The position numbers and the translations under genes were made by a program. 5,023 nt of DNA from Thermodesulfobacteriales bacterium. GTDB taxonomy: Bacteria > Desulfobacterota > Thermodesulfobacteria > Thermodesulfobacteriales > Thermodesulfatatoraceae. The notes below the pieces were generated by a model. It did no database searches, had not been told where the DNA came from, and saw only the letters and a program-made list of their open reading frames with translations. Location of the stretch: contig JALSPN010000031.1 in assembly GCA_026985945.1 (NCBI GenBank), forward strand, positions 1 through 5,023. The letters run 5' to 3'. Below, one piece after another: positions 1 to 5,023 of the stretch. The number at the start of each line of letters is the position of its first letter. Within the stretch, counting starts at the first letter, position 1.

Positions 1-159
1 TTGATGGGAAAGAAGCTTTTTATTGCTTAAAAATTCCAGTTAAGAGTTAAGAGAAGCCAGGAAGAGTCTTTCTCGGAATTTTTGTCCAGCTGTTTTTTTT
101 GGTTTCTAGAGATGCAATATCGTCTTTATCAATAATTACACACCTTATCCGGAAATTAG
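1..159. other. Region without a recognisable gene
   Basis: All frames are broken by frequent stops, and no RNA gene or convincing terminator is visible. The first 30 bases read open to a TAA and could be the last codons of a gene to the left, but nine codons are too few to judge. The stretch is AT-rich, with a run of eight T at about 94-101. It lies directly upstream of a transposase scrap, so it may be decayed insertion-sequence DNA, but nothing in it was recognised. Confidence 0.4.
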
Positions 160-252
160 GGGAACCTCATTGGTTACATACCGCCGGCGGAATTTGAGGA
201 GCAATATTATCGGGATGAGGGATTTTCTATGGTAGAGGGACTCACAAAATAG
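160..252 (+). pseudogene. C-terminal remnant of an IS3-like (rve integrase) transposase
   Basis: Reading from 172, the plus strand gives GYIPPAEFEEQYYRDEG and ends at a TAG at 250-252. This matches the well-known end of IS3-family DDE transposases, where a 'RPHSALGY' stretch is followed by 'xPxEFExxYY'. Just upstream, CCTCATT runs straight into GGTTAC, as if the codons between 'PH' and 'GY' had been lost in a small deletion. A stop at 157-159 closes the frame on the left. Only about 30 of the usual 270 or more residues of the catalytic protein remain, and no DDE residues are present, so this is an inactive scar. The family call rests on a short motif, so a related rve-type element is possible. 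Confidence 0.55.
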
Positions 253-262
253 AGCTTACAGA

Positions 263-334
263 AAACCCGGGGCGGTTCAGGAGGATTAACCGGGAATTTG
301 AGACAAACCCGGGGGCGGTCATAACCGGGAATTT
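263..334. repeat. Two-copy GC-rich motif pair, possible IS end
   Basis: The motif AACCCGGGGCGGTTCA (264-279) recurs as AACCCGGGGGCGGTCA (306-321). The motif AACCGGGAATTT occurs identically at 288-299 and 323-334. Together they form two imperfect tandem units with a period of 35 to 40 bases. Read on the minus strand, each unit begins TGA(A)CCGCCCC(C)GGGTTT, which resembles the TG-starting terminal inverted repeats of IS3-family elements. The repeats lie just after the transposase stop, where the right end of such an element should be. Two copies could reflect two nested insertions or a duplicated end. The link to the IS is inference. Confidence 0.5.
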
Positions 335-383
335 AGGTTATTTTCAGAGAATGTTTCCCCAAATACCGATAAAAAGATTTAAA

Positions 384-389
384 AAGGGG
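384..389 (+). promoter_or_regulatory. Ribosome binding site favouring the ATG at 396
   Basis: AAGGGG (within a run of A then G at 381-389) lies six T before the ATG at 396. The alternative in-frame ATG at 351 has no purine-rich site at a usable distance, only CAGAGA directly against it. This favours 396 as the start. A similar AAAAAGGGG string recurs at 410-418 inside the gene, so the site is not unique. Confidence 0.45.
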
Positions 390-395
390 TTTTTT

Positions 396-1316
396 ATGTG
401 GTCTCTAATAAAAAGGGGTCTTTTTGGCAAACGGTTACGCGTTTACGGTATCAACGACGCTAATAGTTTCTGGCGGGAGGTCTTTGCCCCCCTGCAGGGG
501 CTTTTTACTCCTGAAGAGCAGGAACGGCTGCGTCAGGCAACAGTAGCCATCCCAGGGCTTGGAGGAGTAGGGGGCACACATCTTGTGTGTCTGGCCCGTA
601 GCGGAGTGGGGCGTTTCAAATTGGCCGAGTTTGACACCTTTGAACCCCGCAATATCAGTCGCCAATATGGGGCCCGGGTAGATACTTTGGGACGCCCCAA
701 AGGGGAAGTGATGCTCGAAGAAGTTTTCAAAATCAATCCCTTTGTGGAAATAGAGTTTTACAAAGAGGGAATAACGCCTGAAAATGCCCGGGCCTTTCTT
801 GCAGAAGCAGATGTAGTAGTTGATGGCATAGAATTTTTTGCCCTTAAGGCCCGCAAACTCCTTTATGACACCGCCAAAGAAATGAACATCCCGGTCATTA
901 CCGCCGGGCCTCTGGCCTTCAGTGCCGTATTACTCGTTTTTGACCCCCAGAAAAGCCCTTCCTTTTCTGAATATTTTGATATTAAAGATGATATGTCTCT
1001 GACAGAACAGGCCATCCGCTTCGCCCTAGGGCTGGCTCCCAAACCCATATTTTTGAAGTATCTAGACTTAAAAAGCATAGATCTTAAAAAGGGGCAGGGG
1101 CCGGCTTCGGTAATAACCTGTTATTTGTGCAGCGCTTTGGCTAGCATGGAGGCGGTGCGCCTCATTTTAAAGCGCCCCGGTCTTAAACCAGTTCCTCATT
1201 ATTTTCTCTTTGACCTTTACCTCCGCGAGATACGAGAAGGATTTTTAAAAAAGGGGAATCGCCATCCCCTTCAACGTCTCAAAATTTTCTATCTTAAGAA
1301 AAAACTTGGTCTTTAA
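396..1316 (+). CDS. ThiF/MoeB/HesA-family E1-like adenylyltransferase
   Basis: This is a 306-residue protein from the ATG at 396; an in-frame ATG at 351 would add 15 residues. The Rossmann-type nucleotide loop GLGGVGG is at residues 54-60. It is followed by an acidic residue and R..Q motif (D80, N86, R89, Q90 in FDTFEPRNISRQYGA) and a lysine at 102 (GRPKGEV), as in MoeB and ThiF. Enzymes of this class adenylate the C-terminus of a small sulfur-carrier or ubiquitin-like protein, or a small-molecule carboxylate. The usual D-x-x-D-N metal motif reads D-G-I-E-F (D143, E146). Only one CxxC (C242, C245) is present, where MoeB and ThiF bind zinc with two, and there is no evident acceptor cysteine loop. 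A segment after the core (about residues 180-235, with EYFDIKDDMS and GLAPKP) marks a divergent branch. No ThiS or MoaD partner and no thiamine or molybdopterin gene is nearby, so the substrate is unknown. The gene is intact and stands alone, convergent with the chemoreceptor gene. Confidence 0.88.
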   Translation: MWSLIKRGLFGKRLRVYGINDANSFWREVFAPLQGLFTPEEQERLRQATVAIPGLGGVGGTHLVCLARSGVGRFKLAEFDTFEPRNISRQYGARVDTLGRPKGEVMLEEVFKINPFVEIEFYKEGITPENARAFLAEADVVVDGIEFFALKARKLLYDTAKEMNIPVITAGPLAFSAVLLVFDPQKSPSFSEYFDIKDDMSLTEQAIRFALGLAPKPIFLKYLDLKSIDLKKGQGPASVITCYLCSALASMEAVRLILKRPGLKPVPHYFLFDLYLREIREGFLKKGNRHPLQRLKIFYLKKKLGL

Positions 1317-1344
1317 AAGGCCCTGTTTTAGCAGGGCCTTTTAA
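1313..1344. terminator. Bidirectional intrinsic terminator between convergent genes
   Basis: TTAAAAGGCCCTG (1313-1325) pairs perfectly with CAGGGCCTTTTAA (1332-1344) around the six-base loop TTTTAG. The stem is 13 bp with a GC-rich top. The A-rich base gives a U-tract in the RNA on either strand. The stem includes the TAA of the plus-strand adenylyltransferase gene and ends six bases from the stop of the minus-strand chemoreceptor gene, so one hairpin can serve both. Confidence 0.9.
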
Positions 1345-1350
1345 GCTTAT

Positions 1351-2856
1351 CTAACAGCGGAACTGGGCAGCCAGTTCTTTAAGACGGGTAGCAAGGCGGG
1401 TCATTTCCTCGGAGAGTTCACGGCTCCTTTCGCCTTTGGCAGCCGTCTCCTGGATGGCCTCCGTCATCCGATCTACTTTTTCCTTGATTTGTTCAGAGCT
1501 TTCGGTAGCCATGTTGGCAGCCTGGCTAATCTCCCCCATCATGGCGGTTTGCTCTTCCACCGCGCTGGCAATGAGATTTGAGATGTCGTTTATACGGCTG
1601 ATAATTTCTGTAATCTCTTCGATAGCGGAAACCGAAGCCCGGGCATCACTCTGAATGGCCTGGATCTTGCGGGCGATTTTTTCGGTGGCCGCCGTGGTCT
1701 GGCGGGAAAGTTCTTTAACCTCGTTGGCAACCACGGCAAAGCCCTTGCCCGCTTCCCCGGCACGAGCAGCCTCAATGGTAGCGTTTAAGGCCAGGAGGTT
1801 GGTCTGTTCGGCAATGCTCTGGATGAGATTAATAACTTCTCCCACTTCTTCAGAAGAGATACTCAGCTTGTTTACGATTTCGTTGGTTTCCTGGGCCTTT
1901 ACCACCGCGTCGTTGGCTACCTTGGCAGCCTCAGAAGTATTGCGAGAGATCTCGGTAATGGCTTCCACCATCTGCTCTGAGGCGGCTGAAACGGATCTGA
2001 TGTTGTTACTGATGGTCTCTTCGGCCTCTTTTACCTCCTCTCCCTCGCGGGCCAGACGCTCGGCCGTGTGGGCGACTTCGTCTCCGGCCCGGTAAATTTC
2101 CTGCGAAGAATCGTAAACCTTATGAGAGGTCTCCACTACGCCTCCAATGGTTTCGCGCAAGTGGGAAACCATACCCTCAAAGGCCTTCAAGAGTTTTCCG
2201 ATCTCGTCTTCTCCGGTTTTGGGGAAACGGACCGTAAAGTCCCCCTCTGCCACTTTAGAAACCAGGCTTACGGCCATCTCCACGGGGCGGATGATCTTTT
2301 GCTGCGAAATCCACCAGATGGCAAAAAGAACGAGAAGCGTGAAGGCAAAGATCCCAACCTGGATGGACTTGAGTTTGTGAAGCTCATGCACTGCCTTTTC
2401 TTCAAATTTTTTGGTAAGGACATTGGCCTGTGAAAGGAGTTCGATGTTGTGTTCCAGAAGATAATTAAGATCTTCCTCCCCTCCGGAGTCGCTGGTTATT
2501 TTCTGGAGGTGAAGTTTAAATTTCTGCCAGAGATCATTGAGCCTTTCCCACTCCGCCAGGATTTCCGGATCTTTAGCGGGCTTAATACCGTGTTCCAGAT
2601 CCCCTGCTTTGAGGATCCTGAGACTCTTTTCAAACAAAGCGGCACTCTGTAAGGCGCCTTCAAAATCCTTCTGGAGGATCTGTTTGGTGATCTTTTGGCT
2701 CAACATTCTCTGGCGCCCGGCGATGTTAACGATCTTGGCATCTTTGGCATTCTTTTGCAAAAACCAGAAAACCACTCCGCAATTGAGCGCACTGATGACA
2801 AACATCACCAGCATAATCCCCAGGATTTTACCCTTTATGGTCTTGAAACCACCCAT
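1351..2856 (-). CDS. Methyl-accepting chemotaxis protein with PilJ/NarX-type sensor domain
   Basis: This is a 501-residue membrane chemoreceptor. The first transmembrane helix is at about 12-33. The periplasmic helical domain carries [13 protein letters not shown] (44-56), the hallmark of the PilJ/NarX-type sensor. The second transmembrane helix is at about 167-185, HAMP follows at about 185-238, and a long coiled-coil signalling domain runs to the end. The conserved hairpin tip that contacts CheA and CheW is clear ([21 protein letters not shown], about 350-370). There is no C-terminal pentapeptide tether for CheR/CheB. PilJ-type sensors occur both in twitching-motility receptors and in NarX-like nitrate sensors. 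Here the ligand is unknown, and no pil or che genes are in view. The frame can be extended to an ATG at 2871, but the strong ribosome site lies inside that extension, so 2856 is preferred. The gene is intact, and a candidate sigma-28 promoter precedes it. Confidence 0.95.
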   Translation of the reverse strand: MGGFKTIKGKILGIMLVMFVISALNCGVVFWFLQKNAKDAKIVNIAGRQRMLSQKITKQILQKDFEGALQSAALFEKSLRILKAGDLEHGIKPAKDPEILAEWERLNDLWQKFKLHLQKITSDSGGEEDLNYLLEHNIELLSQANVLTKKFEEKAVHELHKLKSIQVGIFAFTLLVLFAIWWISQQKIIRPVEMAVSLVSKVAEGDFTVRFPKTGEDEIGKLLKAFEGMVSHLRETIGGVVETSHKVYDSSQEIYRAGDEVAHTAERLAREGEEVKEAEETISNNIRSVSAASEQMVEAITEISRNTSEAAKVANDAVVKAQETNEIVNKLSISSEEVGEVINLIQSIAEQTNLLALNATIEAARAGEAGKGFAVVANEVKELSRQTTAATEKIARKIQAIQSDARASVSAIEEITEIISRINDISNLIASAVEEQTAMMGEISQAANMATESSEQIKEKVDRMTEAIQETAAKGERSRELSEEMTRLATRLKELAAQFRC

Positions 2857-2860
2857 GAGA

Positions 2861-2868
2861 CTCCTCCT
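2861..2868 (-). promoter_or_regulatory. Strong Shine-Dalgarno that decides the chemoreceptor start
   Basis: On the minus strand AGGAGGAG is followed by TCTC and then the ATG at 2856-2854, which is ideal spacing. The upstream in-frame ATG (2871-2869) directly abuts this site and has only A-rich sequence before it. Translation therefore most likely starts at 2856, giving a protein beginning [10 protein letters not shown]. Confidence 0.85.
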
Positions 2869-2882
2869 CATTTTTTCTATCT

Positions 2883-2909
2883 ATTTCGTCAAATTCGCCT
2901 TTTTCTTTA
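2883..2909 (-). promoter_or_regulatory. Candidate sigma-28 (FliA) promoter for the chemoreceptor gene
   Basis: On the minus strand TAAAGAAA (2909-2902) and GACGAAAT (2890-2883) are separated by exactly 11 bases. The sigma-28 consensus is TAAAGTTT-N11-GCCGATAA. Each half matches five of eight positions, including TAAAG and the central CGA. Transcription would begin near 2876, giving a leader of about 20 bases that contains the Shine-Dalgarno. That leader also excludes the longer start at 2871 as a useful one. Chemoreceptors are classic members of the flagellar late regulon, which supports the call, but the half-sites are imperfect. Confidence 0.45.
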
Positions 2910-2925
2910 AAAGTCCAAAATTCGG

Positions 2926-3295
2926 TTAGGTTATCCCTAACTTCTTGAAAATCCCCCTGACCCGGGGCTCTATTTCCGTCCACCTGTAGATCTTCTACTT
3001 TTGGGTTTCTCTCCTGTACTCAAGCTCCACTACGCAAATCCGCCCAAGCTTCCGCCTAAGCCGCAAAAAACTCTCCCCAACCTTAAGCTCAACTAGTCTC
3101 CCCTTACACCCTCAGAAAACTTCTTGTTTAGGCCTTGCTCAAGGGCGCTAAGCCATTCTTCCGGTATACCCGCTTCTGGTTCATCTTTACCCCTCTCGAT
3201 GCCAAAGCTACGCCCAAATTCGCCTGTAGTTCAAATTTTCTGGAGATTTCCAAGTAATTAGAAGTTCTGATCAAAGGAAGGTATAGCTCTACTAC
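2926..3295 (-). pseudogene. Decayed gene of unknown family, all three frames used
   Basis: No open frame spans this stretch, but on the minus strand protein-like sequence continues through three frames. From 3295 to about 3232 it reads VVELYLPLIRTSNYLEISRK. From about 3229 to 3100 it reads on through GRSFGIERGKDEPEAG and IPEEWLSALEQGLNKKFSEG. From about 3098 to 2928 it holds VELKVGESFLRLRRKLGR and, after an in-frame TAG (2995-2997), YRWTEIEPRVRGIFKKLG before a TAA. Charged helical composition and a purine-rich minus strand both fit former coding sequence. About 120 residues would be recovered after two frameshift repairs (near 3225 and 3100) and one nonsense repair. I do not recognise the family. 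Its 5' end abuts the hsdM remnant and may be missing. Confidence 0.5.
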
Positions 3296-3348
3296 TCACG
3301 CCTGATTTTGGGTGGGTCATAAAGGAGCCGGAAAAAGAAATATACAAA
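3271..3348 (+). other. Non-hsdM sequence fused in frame to the hsdM remnant
   Basis: From just after a TGA at 3268-3270 the frame is open into hsdM and reads LLTPDFGWVIKEPEKEIYKE immediately before the recognisable HsdM sequence. This does not resemble the helical HsdM N-terminal domain that should be here. It probably comes from another gene joined by a deletion, or is very diverged. There is no ATG or good ribosome site, so no translation start is apparent. It also overlaps the end of the minus-strand pseudogene by about 25 bases. Confidence 0.35.
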
Positions 3349-4222
3349 GAGCTCGTTGATTTGATCAGCACCATCGGCCTCGGAGGTCGTGAGAACCAAT
3401 CCAAGGATATTTTAGGCCGGGTTTACGAATATTTCCTTGGCTAGTTTGCCAGCGCCGAGGGCCGCAAGGGTGGCGAGTTTTATACTCCGCGATGCATTGT
3501 TCGTCTCCTCGTGGAAATGATTGAACCTTATCAGGGCCGGGTATATGACCCGTGTTGTGGTTCAAGAGGTATGTTTGTCCAGAGCGAAGAATTTATCAAG
3601 GCTCACGGCGGGCGCATTGGAGACATATCCATTTATGGCCAGGAGTCAAATCCGACCACCTGGCGCCTGGCCAAGATGAACCTTGCCATTCGGGGCATAG
3701 AGGCCAACCTCGGTTCCCATGCAGCGGATACCTTCCATAACGACTTACACCCCACTCTTAAAGCCGACTTCATCCTTGCCAATCCGCCCTTTAATCAAAA
3801 AGACTGAGGACAGGAAGCGTTAAAAGACGATGTGCGCTGGAAATTCGGGGTTCCTCCGGCCAACAACGCCAACTTTGCCTGGGTGCAGCATATCATTCAC
3901 CATCTTTCCCCGGTAGGCATTGCCGGCTTTGTTCTGGCCAACGGGTCGCTTTCTTCCAATCAGGGAGGAGAAGGCGAAATCCGCAAAAAGATTATCGAAG
4001 CCGATCTGGTGGACTGCATTGTGGCTCTTCAACCACAGCTTTTTTACAGCACCCCCGGGCCGCTATGTTGGCGTAGAGATTCAGGAAGAGGACGATGAAG
4101 TTTTTGAAGAGAAGATGAAGCGCCTGGTGGCGGAGCCTGAGGCCCAATTTGCCAAAGGCGCAAAACTTGAGGAAGCCATTAAACGTAATTTAAGGGAGCT
4201 TGGGTTTTATGGTAAACTAAAG
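3349..4222 (+). pseudogene. hsdM: Type I restriction-modification DNA methyltransferase subunit, broken
   Basis: HsdM transfers a methyl group from SAM to adenine N6, guided by HsdS. The remnant begins at ELVDLISTIGLG and is clearly HsdM: GGEFYTP (from about 3469), the SAM motif region [11 protein letters not shown] (about 3547-3579) and the catalytic NPPF (3781-3792). Lesions: the roughly 150-residue N-terminal helical domain is absent. A TAG at 3442-3444 stands where relatives have Gln (YEYFLG-Q-FA), and a TGA at 3805-3807 where they have Trp (NPPFNxxD-W). The second motif-I glycine is Arg (AGA 3565-3567; usual GSGG). At about 4048-4060 the reading jumps from FYST to PGRYVG with a frame change, removing what in relatives is about a hundred residues. 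The C-terminal helices ([29 protein letters not shown]) survive to about 4222. The gene cannot make an active enzyme. Confidence 0.9.
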
Positions 4223-4227
4223 TTTAA

Positions 4228-4694
4228 GAGTCTGAAAAATTCGTGCTTCCCAATAATTATGCTTAAGGAACGTATTCGAAGATCCCAGATAAAAGCTGCT
4301 CTAGCAGCTAATCAGGAACTTATCCGTTTTATTGGGACTTTGGAAAAGAAATTGTGCGGTTATAAGAACAATAATGGGGAGTGGGGATTATTGAATATTT
4401 GGCTAAAGACATCCAAAAGTCTTTTCCAGGGATAAAGGGTTTTTTTCTCCAAGTAACATTTGGAGAATGAGGCGCTTTTATCTGACCTATACAGAGGATA
4501 TTAAAAACCTCGCACAAGCCGCACGAGAATTTGGAGATCGAAATCTCGCACAAGTTGTGCGAGAATTGCAGGAAGGTGGGGCCAGAAATAGTGGCTTCTA
4601 TTCCATGGGGACATAATGTAGTGCTTCTCGAAAAAGTCAATCCTGCTGAGCGTATATGGTACATCCAGCAGACCATCGAGCATGGCTGGAGCCG
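4228..4694 (+). pseudogene. DUF1016 (YhcG-type PDDEXK nuclease) N-terminal domain, frameshifted remnant
   Basis: Pieced across frames the plus strand reads KFVLPNNYA (4237-4263), [20 protein letters not shown] (from 4262), [11 protein letters not shown] (to 4362), then [37 protein letters not shown] (from about 4447), and IPWGHNVVLLEKV and QQTIEHGWSR (to 4694). These are the signature blocks of the DUF1016 N-terminal domain. The family usually ends in a PDDEXK nuclease domain and is often found inside type I hsd operons. Frame changes occur near 4261 (with some residues missing), 4330, 4440 (a T7 run) and 4575-4590. TAA codons at 4363-4365 and 4372-4374 stand where relatives often have Gln. 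The nuclease domain is entirely missing because the sequence switches to hsdR at about 4692-4698. The gene is inactive; its role beside hsd genes is not firmly established. Confidence 0.82.
4509..4568 (+). repeat. Direct repeat with a 19-base palindrome inside the DUF1016 remnant
   Basis: CTCGCACAAGCCGCACGAGAATTT (4509-4532) recurs as CTCGCACAAGTTGTGCGAGAATTG (4545-4568), 36 bases apart, which is 12 codons in register. They encode NLAQAAREF and NLAQVVREL. The second copy contains a perfect inverted repeat, CTCGCACAA-G-TTGTGCGAG (4545-4563), which the first copy forms only partly. The site lies just before the conserved IPWGHN block, a place where DUF1016 proteins vary in length, so it is most simply an in-frame coding duplication. 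Confidence 0.7.
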
Positions 4695-5023
4695 CGAGGC
4701 CCACAGGCGAGGGGAAAAACTAGAACTTTCCGAAGAAGAGCTTGCCTTCTACGAAGCGCTTGCGGCCAACGATAGCGCCGTAAAGGTATTGGGAGACGAA
4801 ACCCTGCGTGAACTTGCCCGTGAACTTGTGAAGACCGTACGCCAAAACGTGACCATAGACTGGACCGTGCGCGAAAGTGCCCGGGCCAAACTCCGCGTCA
4901 TGGTAAAACGCCTTCTTCGTAAGTACGGGCTATCCGCCGGATAAACAGGGGGAAGCTACCCAAACGGTCCTTAAACAGGCCATACTACTGGACACTTTTT
5001 TGGAGTTCGCTAATAAGTTCGCG
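4695..5023 (+). pseudogene. hsdR: Type I restriction subunit HsdR, C-terminal fragment only
   Basis: HsdR is the ATP-dependent translocase and nuclease of type I systems. Only its C-terminal helical tail is present: EAHRRGEKLELSEEELAFYE, ALAANDSAVKVLGDETLREL, VTIDWTVRESARAKLRVMVK and RLLRKYG. The helicase and endonuclease domains (normally several hundred residues upstream) are missing, and the tail is joined in frame to the DUF1016 fragment at about 4692-4698. At 4927-4930 (GGGC) one extra base shifts the frame. Unrepaired it gives LSAG and a TAA at 4942-4944; after removing one base it reads YPPDKQGEATQTVLKQAILL, which matches the usual HsdR end. That corrected frame stays open to the window edge. 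The tail alone has no catalytic function. Confidence 0.85.

Noticed and set aside
1..30. End of an upstream gene (LMGKKLFIA then TAA)
   Set aside because: Nine codons at the window edge cannot be distinguished from chance.
1436..2929. Plus-strand open frames opposite the chemoreceptor gene
   Set aside because: They are antisense shadows of a highly conserved coding sequence and have no family resemblance or ribosome sites.
3511..4098. Two or three separate small methyltransferase genes (open frames at 3511-3807, 3832-4098 and 3920-4435)
   Set aside because: They are consecutive parts of one HsdM reading, cut by a TGA and by a deletion with a frame change. Their ATGs are internal codons or lie in the wrong frame and lack ribosome sites.
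3442..4374. Stop-codon recoding in the hsdM-DUF1016 region
   Set aside because: TAG, TGA and TAA would all need to be read through in the same region, while the intact neighbours end normally. Frameshifts and deletions accompany the stops, so decay explains them better.
4509..4568. CRISPR-like repeat
   Set aside because: There are only two copies, with a 12-base gap, in codon register inside a coding remnant, and no cas genes are present.
4329..4704. Minus-strand open frames opposite the DUF1016 remnant
   Set aside because: The plus strand here clearly carries DUF1016 blocks in pieces; the minus-strand peptides show no recognisable motif.
3349..5023. A working novel defence system combining a methyltransferase, a DUF1016 nuclease and an HsdR-like protein
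   Set aside because: No component is intact: catalytic domains are missing, stops interrupt hsdM and DUF1016, and no specificity subunit is present.

Overview
The window is bacterial: Shine-Dalgarno sites, a Gram-negative-type chemoreceptor and hsd-type restriction-modification genes. The Lys/Glu-rich proteins and the pairing of an E1-like enzyme with a PilJ-type chemoreceptor would suit a motile, perhaps thermophilic, Thermodesulfobacteriota-like organism. That placement is a low-confidence inference.

Layout. Bases 1-350 hold no intact gene, only a C-terminal scrap of an IS3-like transposase (about 160-252) and a GC-rich motif pair with a 35-40 bp period (263-334) that may be the end of that element. 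Bases 396-1316 (+) encode an intact ThiF/MoeB/HesA-type E1-like adenylyltransferase. Bases 1351-2856 (-) encode an intact methyl-accepting chemotaxis protein with a PilJ/NarX-type sensor. The two genes converge on one perfect hairpin (1313-1344) that probably terminates both. The chemoreceptor has a strong ribosome site inside its longest reading frame and a candidate sigma-28 promoter with the standard 11-base spacer.

From about 2926 to the right edge I see no intact gene. First comes a minus-strand pseudogene of unknown family (2926-3295), readable only by using all three frames. Then comes a plus-strand wreck of a type I restriction-modification operon in the order hsdM, DUF1016/YhcG-type PDDEXK nuclease gene, hsdR. 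The hsdM remnant has lost its N-terminal domain, carries two nonsense codons and a damaged SAM-motif glycine, and has an internal deletion. The DUF1016 gene keeps only its N-terminal domain, broken by frameshifts and two stops. It is joined in frame to the C-terminal tail of hsdR, which has its own single-base frameshift. No hsdS remains; it and most of hsdR were presumably lost in the deletion that made the DUF1016-hsdR junction.

The intact genes (E1-like enzyme and chemoreceptor) have no visible functional link with each other. I found no convincing new functional system. The most interesting content is the decay record of an hsd-DUF1016 island and two open reading frames in it that automated annotation could mistake for intact or novel proteins.
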